Shown piece after piece: positions 20,014 to 31,300 of a DNA stretch of 64,000 nucleotides (its first letter is position 1; each line of letters starts with the position of its first letter). The notes below the pieces were generated by a model. It saw nothing but the letters and a program-made list of their open reading frames with translations. It ran no database searches and was not told the DNA's origin. The position numbers and the translations under genes are program-made. Source of the stretch: Sarocladium kiliense (Eukaryota > Ascomycota > Sordariomycetes > Hypocreales > Sarocladiaceae); contig JAUZTG010000041.1 in assembly GCA_030734395.1 (NCBI GenBank), positions 124,001 through 188,000 of the forward strand, in the 5' to 3' direction.

Positions 20014-21263
20014 GCCGCGATCGCGTTGGAGGGCCAGGCGAGAGGGAGTCAGACCATGCGCCGAAGTGATGGTTCGACGGCAATGGGCCAGGAATGAGGA
20101 GAAGCTGGGGTCTAATGTATCTCCGCTGGGTAGATGGTCGTATGCGAAGATGCGACGAAGGGCGAGGGACAATGGAAGGACGGTGTCGCGACAGGTAGAT
20201 CGATGGATCGAGTTGGAGCAACCGAACTGAACTTGAACTTTTGTCGCGGCGGCCTAGATCGCGCTAAACCACCATTCATTCGCGGTAGGTGATGAAGCTA
20301 AGCGGCGCTAAGCGGCGTCTGTCGGGTCAAGCACGGCTGATTTGGGTTAGGGTTGGTCTACAGATCGTGGTCCCTGGTGCATAATCTCCTGACACTCGCT
20401 GAACTGGAGACGCGCCATCACCAGCATCATCACCATCATCGACCGCATTGACCGCACAAAAGGCAGGTGAAACCATTGCAGAAGGACCAGACAGCGGTTC
20501 CTCGATTTTCGTGGCCCGCATTTGGAGAGACCTCGACCGCTCACCAGACGCGACCTCCACCAAGCCGTTCCTCCGTTACTACATCATCTGAATGCCATTT
20601 CCGGCGGACAGCCAATAATTATCAGCCTCAAAACACTCAGCAACTCTGCCAACATTTCGGTCGCCTAACACTTCGACCGCGACGGACACATTCTCGCATC
20701 ACATTGTATACATCAAACATTCGATCGCCAACTATATCTCTCTCTGCCGTCGATCCCCCTTCGTCGCGAACCACGGAGCCTTGACGTCCGAATTGAATCG
20801 CGGCAAGCTGCAGATCAATGCTCCAACTATAACTGCCAGCCATTCTATATCGCTATCTATCAGCGCATCCCTTATTTGGACGTCGCACCTCGCACAAACA
20901 CCTGTGGCTCTCGACAAACATACGCGAGTCCATTGCGCAGCGAACGAAGAGACCCTCCAACGACAACTCATCACCAACTCGACCCTCGATGACCTACCTT
21001 AACCGAATCTGAGCCATGAGTAGTCCGTGCCAATAACCGAGACCCTGCGTCTTCGCTTGCGGACCTGATAATTCATCCAAAGGCCTCTCGCTGTTTCCAC
21101 GCCACCGCAGTCGCTCGTTACACACACACTCCGCCTCAACCTTCCCTGAGCTAAGAGCCCCAAGACACTCGCTGTCCTGGCCACACTCTCTCCCTCTTCA
21201 ACTCGAAACACTTCCGAAGACCTCACCTGTTCCCAATCTTCGAGTAGAAACTCTATCACAACC
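19859..21263. other. Divergent upstream region of SF3B2 and the SLY41-like gene
   Basis: This 1.4-kb region lies between two divergent starts. Between 19859 and about 20230 the minus strand has an open, coding-like frame (see the upstream ORF entry). The remainder, 20230-21263, shows CT-rich leader-like sequence and no recognisable gene. Confidence 0.5.
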
Positions 21264-22917
21264 ATGGAGAAGTTTCCAGACCTCGATGCTCCCCTCCCGC
21301 GCTCCAATGACCCCTCACCAGACCCCTCCAATGGCTCTGTCACGAGAGGGATGAGGAGAGATGCCAGTCAAGGACGAGGGGTTAGGTGGGCTGCTGCGTC
21401 TCGGTCGGGTGCCGCTGCAGGATCACGGCATACTCGACAGAAGAGCCTGGGCGATGCGTTTCGGACGATCCGTTCTCGCAATGGTAGTGTCAGCCAGAAC
21501 GCTCATGAAATTGCAGACGCCCTGCGCGCGCCATTGTCACCAAAGCTCATCGTATGTCCGCTATCCTTCGCGTCTGCTTGAAAGGCTACGGCCCAGAGAA
21601 GCGACCAACGGCTAATAACCTCTGACATAGATCCTTTGCCTTGCATGGTATACATCATCCGCGCTCACTAACACCTCGTCGAAGTCCATCCTCAACGCAT
21701 TCGACAAACCCGCGACCCTGACTCTCATCCAATTCGCATTCGTCTCCTCCCTTTGCGTCTTCATGGCTTGGCTCGCCAACGTCTTCCCCGACCTCCGAAC
21801 CAAAATCACCGCTCTTAAACACCCGATTCGCGCTCCAACCCGCGATGTAATCATGACGACACTTCCACTGGCGGCCTTTCAGATTGGCGGTCACCTTCTT
21901 AGCTCTACTGCGACATCCAAAATCCCGGTCTCACTGGTGCACACCATTAAGGGCTTATCACCGCTCTTCACAGTGTCAGCTTACCGCTTTATCTACGATA
22001 TTCGATACCCGAGAGCGACATACTACTCTCTCATACCCTTGACTGCAGGTGTTATGCTGGCATGCTCTGGTAAGTCCGGCGTTGGCGGCCAACTGCTTGG
22101 TGTAATCGAAGCCCTCTTTGCCACCATCATCTTCGTCACCCAAAACATCTTTTCCAAGAAGCTGTTCAATGAAGCCGCCAAGGCTGAAGCCGACCACGCC
22201 ATGGGTGGCGCACAGTCCAAGAAACTCGACAAATTGAACCTCCTCTGCTACTCTTCAGGCATGGCCTTTGTCCTGACCCTCCCGATCTGGTTCTGGTCCG
22301 AGGGAATCACTCTCCTCAGCGAATTCCTCCGAGAGGGCTCAGTTGATCTGAGCAACCCTAACGCCATGGACCATGGCCGCCTGACTATCGAGTTCATCTT
22401 CAATGGCGTCTGCCACTTCGGCCAGAATATCCTCGCCTTCGTACTCCTCTCCATGGTCTCACCAGTGACCTACTCCGTCGCCTCACTCATCAAGCGCGTC
22501 TTCGTCATCGTTATGGCCATCATCTGGTTCCGCAATCCCACAACCAAACTTCAAGCCGTCGGCATCGCTCTCACTTTCCTTGGCCTCTACCTATACGACC
22601 GCACAAGCGAGAGCAACAAGGCGGACCGCAAAGCCCGCATGATGGCCCAAACACCTGGAGCCGTCCCACTACTGCCAGTCAATAATGATGGTGGGAGAAG
22701 CACAGGGAGCACACCGCTGGGTTCCACCCCTTCAGGCCATCCCTACCCAGAAGGCTACTTCAGCTCGGCAAACGGAAACTACGATCCCAAAAAGACAGAC
22801 GGGAGTGCCTTCAATGGCCACAGAGGTCGCCCAAGCGGCGACACGAGCTGGTACCCACCAGGGACCAGACAGGAGGATACATGGCGAGCGAACGGTCATC
22901 CAGTCGCATCCCGATGA
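21264..22917 (+). CDS. SLY41-like triose-phosphate/nucleotide-sugar transporter family protein
   Basis: Exons 21264-21551 and 21631-22917 (524 residues). After a polar, Ser/Arg-rich N-terminus of about 95 residues come about ten hydrophobic segments, starting ILCLAWYTSSALTNTSSKSI. They include the TPT-family stretch SKIPVSLVHTIKGLSPLFTV and the conserved end VTYSVASLIKRVFVIVMAII followed by GIALTFLGLYLYDR. The family exchanges phosphorylated compounds or nucleotide sugars across Golgi/ER membranes; the yeast relative Sly41 acts in ER-Golgi traffic. A Gly/Ser/Pro-rich cytosolic tail of about 90 residues follows. The substrate cannot be told from sequence. The start is the first ATG of the frame in a CAACCATGG-like context. 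Confidence 0.88.
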
Positions 22918-23201
22918 AGAGCAATCGAGAATGGGATATGAAAATACGTGGTATTAGAATGGACTTCCAATACTACATATGCGAGATGAGACATGGTTAG
23001 CTTGGTGGGGCTTTGTAACGCTACACACTGTTAGAATAAGCTCTGATCTCACAAGGTAGACAGAGCTGCATAGACTTGGAATAGGGCGTTCATTGATATC
23101 ATTCTTCTCTCTTCAACGTTGCCTTAGTATGCTCATGACTTCCGCCGTGACATGCTCGGGGTATCAAAACACGTCAGGTTCGCCCCGTGTCCTGTTTGAA
23201 C

Positions 23202-24828
23202 TCACTCTATCAACCACTCCTCAACCTCAACACCAATACTCCTCCCCAACCCTCTCACAACCTCCCACCCAATATTGATCCTCCATTTCCCTCCCCTATC
23301 CATAACATCTCCCGAGCCTCCAAATGCCCCGCCACCAGCCCCCATTCCCCCCTTCCCACCGCCTCCCCCTCCAACCCTGACCAACAGCCTCAAACTCGCC
23401 AACGTGGCCATTGCCATACCGACATCCCCATCTAGTCCCCCGGAAGCCGTCATAGCCGCCCTCCGATCATCCAACCATTCCCCTCTCACAGCCGCAAACA
23501 CAGCCATCATCCTCTCCAACACGAAAGAATGTGCACCGAGGAGCTTCCTTGCTATCTTTCTATGCTTCGCTGCTCCTGATCCCGTCGTACCAGCCATCCG
23601 TCCTGCTCCGCCGCGTCGACGTTTCCGGCTGTGGTGGTAGGTTGAGAAGAGGGTAAGATCATGGCGCGGGGCGTTGTGTGAGGCGAGATATGCACAAAGG
23701 AGGAGGATTCTTGCGGTAGTCGGGAGAAGGACGGCGAGGTCCGTGGCGGTTTTGGGGAGAGCGGTACTGGTGGTGGTGCTTGTTGGTGTCGGTTGTATTG
23801 TCTCCACGCCACGGCGAACTGCGACTAAGCCTGGGTTGAGTAGAGTCTCATCTTGGAAGTGAACTCTCGCTTTGACCAGTAATTTCGAGAATTCCTTAAC
23901 TTCGTATAAACCTTCAATGACTGGAGCCGTGAATCGTGGCCAGAGAGCTACACATGCCCTTCTGAATGCTGTCAAAGACCGTGCTGCCGAACGGACGAGA
24001 GCGTCATGTACAGCAGCACAGAAGCGTGCCCACAGGTCGTTCGTTTCTGTGACAGTTGTGCCGGGGAGAGGGTTCGCTGGAGGAGATAGCGAGAGGATGC
24101 GAACGAATTCGGGTTTCGTATACGGTGGGAAGAGGAGATGTTGAGATGGAGAAGGGGTACGAAGCAGAGACGGCGGAGGCGCAGTGACGATAAAGACGGT
24201 CGTGAGGGTCGGAATCTAAGTTCAAGCAGTTAGCATTCAGCACTTCAGGCCTAGGACAGCAAGGAGGACTTACAATCTCAGCCAGTCGAGCCAGCGCAGG
24301 CAACATCGTAGGCGGCGCATCTCTCTGCCTATCAACCCCATCCAGAACCAAAACAAACCTACTCCTCTTCTCTTCTGTGTCACTCTCCCAGCTCCCCAGC
24401 AACCTCCTCATCTCGACAGTCAACTGCGCCAACGTCTCACACCTCCGCACCCTCTGCCCATCCACCTCCAACGCATCCGACACAGCGCCAACAATCCGCT
24501 CGAAGAGATGTCGCGCAGTGATGCATTGTGTAGAGTCGACGATGGCATGTCGGATAGGGCTAGGGGAGAAAGCGGAGAGGAGGGTTGTCGTCACTGAGGT
24601 TTTGCCAGTTGCTTCGGTCCCGTGGAGGACCAGGTTGCGACAGGGTGCTGCGTCAGGCTATCCCAATGTCAGTATATTTCAGCTCATGTATGATCATTGA
24701 GTTATCAGGGGGTAAACACCTACCCAGAGAAGCGTTGCCAGTGTCCTGATTTGCCTTTCACGGCATGGGTACGTCTGCAGTACCGGCGCAAGAACCTTCT
24801 CGTCTGGCAGCGCGAAAGGCACAGCCAT
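23202..24828 (-). CDS. ORC5: Origin recognition complex subunit 5, with apparent 1-nt frameshift in Walker A
   Basis: Exons (minus): 24828-24724, 24656-24274, 24215-23202. Exon 1 starts MAVPFALPDEKVLAPVLQTY. Exon 2 opens PDAAPCRNLVLHGTEATGK and would continue TSVTTTLLSAFSP, but the bases at 24598-24604 give AAACC where AAAACC is needed, so the frame shifts by one inside the P-loop. Exon 3 contains the Orc5 C-terminal part (FCAAVHDALVRSAARSLTAF, ILLLCAYLASHNAPRHDLTL, FSTYHHSRKRRRGGAG) and a glycine-rich insertion near the end. With one base added the protein is about 500 residues, normal for Orc5. Orc5 is an AAA+ subunit of the complex that marks replication origins. As ORC5 is essential in yeast, a sequencing error in a short A run is the most likely explanation. 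Confidence 0.85.
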
Positions 24829-25343
24829 CGTCGCGACCGAGATACTGTGATCAATTCAAAACGTCTGCACTCTGCATCAAGCGAGGCGATGTTGAACGGT
24901 CGGGTAGGATCGTGTCTTCTGGTCGCGGTGTCGGAAGCTGTCTGGATTAAGGTTTGTGGTCATGTCGAGGGAGACGCGATGGACGCGTCGTGGGGAATTG
25001 AATTTAGAGCTTCATCGGTGGTCGGCGCCTAAAACACCGACTCTCACTACGGCCCTGTAACAGTACCACGAAGGCCACTTAGGCGTCTCAACATCAGGTA
25101 CGACGATATTTCAGCATCTACGTTCGAGATTCTCTAATAGAAGCTTCCGGAGGCGGTGTTCAGTCTCGGAGCCTTGTGCATGCAGAGCTGTCGTTTTTCA
25201 TGATCGTCATCCTCGCTCTAATCTATGCCTTACTCTCCCAATGATAGCCACCAACCTGCAGAATATGCAATAAAATGACAGTCAACGTATCCTGTGCCTT
25301 GCCTTAAACTCCTCATGCGCCATGTCCATGCTAAGCACCGTCA
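24829..25343. other. Intergenic between ORC5 and MMS22 genes
   Basis: The 5' flank of ORC5 and the 3' flank of the Mms22 gene, both on the minus strand. No gene, RNA or repeat was recognised. Confidence 0.5.
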
Positions 25344-28300
25344 TCAAAACACGAGATCCTTATGTGCCGATGGTGCATCATTCTTCCTCTCCCGTGTATC
25401 GTCCTCGAAAAGCTCCTCGTAATTGTCAATCCATATCGCGAGAAGAGCCTTCATGTCCAGGTAAAGCTGCGTCACATCTCGCTCAGGAACCTTGACACCC
25501 TGCCCTATCTGTGTAGATGACTGTGTGCTCTTCGCAGGTGTCTTGATTCCTATCCTCTTCTCACCCACGTTCCAATTCCTCTCCACATCGGCGACAATGT
25601 TATCCCTGAAGCTGGCGACGTCTGCGTCGTCTGGAGCATCAGGGCGAGCAACGTGGCGGAGTGAGGCTCTCAGAAGATGACTTGTTTCCCAGTAAGGGTA
25701 GCCATTGGCCAGTTCCAAGTGTCTCAAAATGACATGGAAGCTGCTCTTGAATGCCTTGAGTGCATCTCTTACGACCTCAAGCTGTGGCGCGCCAATATGG
25801 CGAACGGTCATGATCAGTAGTGATGGCCAAACCAAGTTCATGAAGGCCAAAGTTCGGTTGATCAAATGGACCTCAGATGTACTGGGTACAGCCGAAAGCT
25901 GATGGAATCCACTGACTATTGCCGCGATTGTAGATAGCAGAGGATCAAGATCGTCCAGCTGCAATTCAGTCGACAGAATGCTCCCTGCCAGCAGCTGTTC
26001 GAAAGCGTCCATGCAGAAGTCCACGAAGACGTGCGCTGGAGGTTGTTGCCAGGCTGCTCGTAGAGCCGCTGCGAGTAGTTTGCCTAGAACAAATCTTCGA
26101 ACGGCAGGTCTTTTTATGCCCTTCCAGAGCAAAACAGTGTGTTGTCCAAGCTCGTCCTTGTTCATGGCTAGCTTGAAGCTGTTAAACATGAAAAAGAAGA
26201 GCTGCTGTCGAGCACCGGGGTCATTCAGTTTCAATTCGTAGCCAATCATCCCAGCAACCTGAAGTTGAGGATCTTCCGCAGGCGGGGAGTAATCCTTGCT
26301 GATCTGGTAGTAGAAATCGTCCACAGCGCAGATATCAGCACCATGCGATCTGATAAGCGAGATAATGCCTCTCACAAACGACACATATGCCGGATGCTCT
26401 GCCAAATCCCACGAGACGGTTTTCAAATCCGACATCATTTGTGCCATCACCATTTTCAGGGTCTGAGCATATTCGGAAACCAAGCCCTTCTTCTGTGATG
26501 ACTCTGCCTCCCGTACTCTGTTACGCATGTAAGAGATCGCGAACTCGAACATGTCCCTGTTACTATGGTAATGGGGCTGGACAGCCAATCCGGTTGCGGC
26601 CTCGGGAATGAACTCAGTCCCAATACTCTGCAGCTGGTCCGCCAGCTGGTTTTCCCAGCAAAGACCTTCTCTTGGCTTGACGATGGCCAGCATCCAGACA
26701 TCCAATAGTGTGAAGCCTGCATCGCTGAAATCGTGTGTGTTGGACTTCAGGAGGCTCAGGATGCAGAGTACAAGGTACCGCCGTTGCTCAAGGTCCAATT
26801 TGAGTGTAGCTGCATCAAACAGACCGTACTTATTGTACTTGAAGAGTTGTCCCAGTCGCATCGAGCCGGAACTAACAAGTCGAGAAGCGAATTTTGACGA
26901 GAGTGTTATCACGAGCTCCTTACAAGCAGCCTTGTCCATAACGTTGACCGCTGCAAGCTTGTCTCCTTCGCCACGATTCGACAGCACGCACCGCGCCATG
27001 GCAAAGTACTTCTTGGCCACGCACTCATCCAAGGTTTGCAAGGCGTCGTCAGCTTGTTCCGAGTCCAGAACTTGGCTTTCTCGTTGCTGGCTCTCTTCCG
27101 CGTCCTTGAACTCATCGATCTTCGCGAGAAATGCGCCCAAAGTCTTGAGCGTGACAGTGAGAATAGACCAGTCTAGCTCGGGTGGCGCTGCTGAGAAATG
27201 ATCGAAGACCTGCTGCAATTGCTTGGTGCTGAGGGACCAGACGGCGGACTCGAGGTCCGGGCATTGCATCATCACATCATACGATGCTGTGACCGAGAAG
27301 TGCAGCACGTCTTGCACTGCGATCTTGTTGGCTGATACCATAGCCTTGAGCATATCATCGCTTACACCTTGTCGTTCTTCTTTGGCCAACGAGTGAAATT
27401 GTTGATTGATCTCCGATGCGATAGAGCTGTACTGTTGAAGCATCTTGCCAAAGAATCCATCTCTCCACGAAACAAACGGTCCGAAGACCTTTGCAATCGA
27501 GGCCTCTCCATTATTGACAAGGAAACGCGCTAGTTGGCTCCAGGACCGAAGGCTAATGAGACATGTCTCCTTGTGCGAGCTTGCAGGATCAACCAGACCC
27601 TCGATTATCGCTGCGCTGGGCCGTAGGTCTGGTGGGCAGGCCCAGAAGAGGGTGCAAAGCAGATCGTGATGGTTCCGAAGAGCGGCCAGATCGCGCTGGT
27701 GAAGGTTCTGTTCCTTGAGATAGTGGCGACTATGATTCGGCATGGTGCGAGCGACTAGGTTTCGAATATCCTTGGTGGCATCAACGTCTCTCAATCGTAG
27801 GATACTCAAAGCCACGAGTTTCAGGAAGACATGAAAGCAACGATCTTCAGGCTCGATCTCAAGTCTCGGGTTGCTTGACAGGTCCTCAAGGAAACGGGGT
27901 GACTTATAGACTTCCTCGTTCCTCAGATGCGCGAGATTTTGAGAGCCGAAGAAGTCAAAGATTACGCCCACAACGCTAGAGCTTTTCCTCCAGCCCCATT
28001 GTTCCACGAGATAGTGACAACGTGCGACCAGGGCGCGACAGTAGTTGTTGAAGCTCGGGGGCTGTCGGGGGTTCTCACGGTACAGCTGCAAGACATTCCT
28101 CAGCAGCTTCTGAGGCAGACCCCATCCCTCATGAACAACCTCATGACGGCTTCCTGGCATAAGAACTCCCATGTTATTGAACTCGACGAGAGGGAGGAAT
28201 GAAAAGAGATCCTGCCAGAGCAAGTCATGTTTCTCGGCATCATGACCGCCGATGTAGTCTCGAGCAGTGAGGTTTGCTTGCACAATGTCCCAAAATGAGG

Positions 28301-31300
28301 CACGGAGTAGGCGTGCCTCATCTAGAACCTTCATCACGGTGACCCAGGAGTGTATTGTGGAGCCCTCTTCTCTAAGTCCTTTCTCGCGTGCACGGGCTGA
28401 ACTCAGCGATCCGTATGCCTGGCGAAGTTCATTTGTGCCCAGACGCATGAGCATTGAGACGGTTGTTGTTGCAATCGCCTTCAGCATATCTTCTGCCTGG
28501 ATCTGTTCGTTTACAAAGGACGGCTCATTTCGGCAGATTTGAACAACACATAACGCAGCAAGAAGGACACGCTCAAATGTCCTCTGCATCGCAACGGATG
28601 AAGTGCCGTGGACAGTCCCAGTGGTCTGCAGTTGTAGCTTAACTTTGTCGTTAAAACCACATAGAACCTCATGAAATCGAGTGAAGAATGCCTTGGTATC
28701 GGAGGCTTGGTGGAAGCTCATGTGGTCTTTAACGTATGATAGTACAAAATCAGCCGCTTTCGTAATCTGGGCCGCCGAGGCCTCGGGCATCGCACCGGGG
28801 TCCTCCAACTTCTCTGTGATGAAGTCAAAGAGAATGCCCAACTCAGATGAGACATGCTCGGACCAAGGGCCCCATCGAAGATTCTGATCTCCTAAAGTGT
28901 AAGATAATCGAGTTCTCGATATGTCTTCTACCGCGGTGATTGGATGGTCCGCAATGGATGCCAGGATACCACGACCAATGAGACTAGTCTCGTGGAAGTA
29001 CACACCAGCTAGTAGTGGGAAAATCTCGAAGTGATGAGTGTACTCTGTGCCGTATGGTCCCAGACCACTCATTCTCACTCCACTGCCTTGAGGTTCGACT
29101 GGCTGGATGATATCAACTGCATCCTGTCTGCGCGGAAGTGGATCGTGTGCGTGGACGAATTGCGGTGCATCAAGATTCTCCCGCGTTGGTTTTGCCTGCT
29201 TCCGATATCTAGACTTCTCGGAAACCTTGGATTGGAGAGCTCTCTGTTTTCGCTTATGGAGGCCCTTTGGCCTTTCAACGGGACTCTCGTCGAGCGCGTC
29301 TATATCGTCGGATACACTCAATACTCCTACAGTCGACTGAGCTGTTGGAGGTCTCCGGAAGAGCTTGTCCAAAGCACGCTTCCCAGTGTAGAAAGACCGC
29401 GAGTTCCGCGGATCTGATTCACTAGTTTCCAACTGCGCCTGTCTGAATTCGTGGTCGCCCACGGACCTCGAACTCATCGACCGTGCCATTGTGCCCTGTC
29501 GAGCCGCATCGGTACTTGCTTGGACGGGGTTTTGTCCGGTGTTCGCCTTGCGGAGAGGTCTAGCTGCTTTGTAAGGATCTTGGTTGCCAGATGTTTCTGT
29601 AAGAGGCTGAGATCGCCGTGAGCCTCCTCTTTTCCGCACCGAAGAAGTCACAGTGGCTCGCTGTGGTATAGCCCCTGCCCTCCACTGATGCAAGACAGAT
29701 AGTGCATCGACGTGGTCCTCCCTGTTAGCGAGGCTGATAGCCTTGTGTGTTGGGCTACCTCGTCCTTGACTCGGTCTCTGTCTGGCAGTTCGGGCTGCAA
29801 TCCTGAGGAAACGAGGAGCGTCTGGCTCGATCACATCGAGGATGCCAAGGGCGGACGCCTTTCTTCGGCCTGAGTGCCTCCTACTTTCAGAGGTTCGGTG
29901 GGAGCTTCCGTTTGCATTCGCTCGGTTGCGTTTCCGGTGCTGCTTCGTTACCCGTAAAGCTGACGGCGACGGCTCGTTCACTCCCGAAAGTGCACTGGTA
30001 ATTCTTGGCTGTTGCAGTGCCTTTTTCGGACGGGCCTTGGTGACACTTTGAGGCGTGCTTTGGCGTTTGCCTGCCGCCTGAAAAGATTCAGCCAGCTTCA
30101 TCTGTCGGTGCCTAGGGGCTAACATGTGGTCGATCTGGTTGTCCTCCATCCCAAAGCCATCATCGTCTGAATAATAGGGATCCACAGGCCCAGGCAGATC
30201 TGATACCTCATTTACCATCAATCGGGTTTGGTTTGGGAATGCATCGTCTGTAGTAGCCTGCTGACGTGTGGGTGTTTCTGCTTCAGACTCATCGGACCAT
30301 ATCCTATCGTTGCCTAAGCTGGTAGTTGCATTCCCCTTTCTCTTCTGCGCGACACCTCGTCGTTGGTCCCGCTCTGGCGACCGAAGCACAGCGCGACTGG
30401 TCACAGCCTTCCGTATCTTGTCCCGCCCAGATTGCTGATCCAGGCGCAGCCAAGATGCTGGCAGAACGCCACGTATGGTGCGTCCAACAGTGCTCACAAT
30501 CTTCTCGCCGCCATCTGATTCGCTCTCATTGTTATCTGTCTCGTTGGTGATTTCAGGTGCCGCTCGATGAACTTGATCCTCAGACTCAGAGCCACTGTCG
30601 ATGACCATAGCATCAGGAATAGGATCAGGAGTTGCAGGGCTTTTTGACCTCTGCGGTTGTGTGGAGTGGTGCTGTCCTTTCAATGACTTGGAGCGGGCGA
30701 ACAAGAAATTGGGCACGGGCTCAAAAGATGATGATGGAGGGAGGGCACCCTGTGCATCCTGCAGTGAATCGGGTAAATCTTCGCGAGCTGTTCGTGCCGG
30801 GGGCAGAACGTCGTCACTGTCAAGCACTAACCGCCGCTGCTTCTTCTTACTGCTTGTACGGGGAGATGTTGGCCTCCGCTTTGGGGTATACTTGTTGCTC
30901 GGCCGTCTTGGGTGAGAAAGAAGGTCTTCCAGAGCAGGCAGCTCGTCAGCACCTGCGAAGTCATCCATGTGAACACTGGTACTGTCCGTTTCAAGGAGAG
31001 AACCTGTCTGACTGCTTGGTATCGAGACCCGTGGAGCTCGAGGCGGACTTGGCGGAGATGACGAGGGGAAGGCCCAATCATCGAAATCTCCAAGAACCTG
31101 GCTGCCCATCTGACGACTTCCTGAGCCCTCATCCCCATTAGAGTCTTGGCTTTCAGGTTCGTAGGGGGTCTCCTGTGTTTCTTGGTCCTTCCGTCTACTC
31201 TCAATCTGCATTGCAGCTATACGGAGCGGCTTGAGACCGCGGCTCTGCATTGATGTTCGATATTGAGCAGCTTCTAGCAAAAATGGATGCTGCTGAATTG

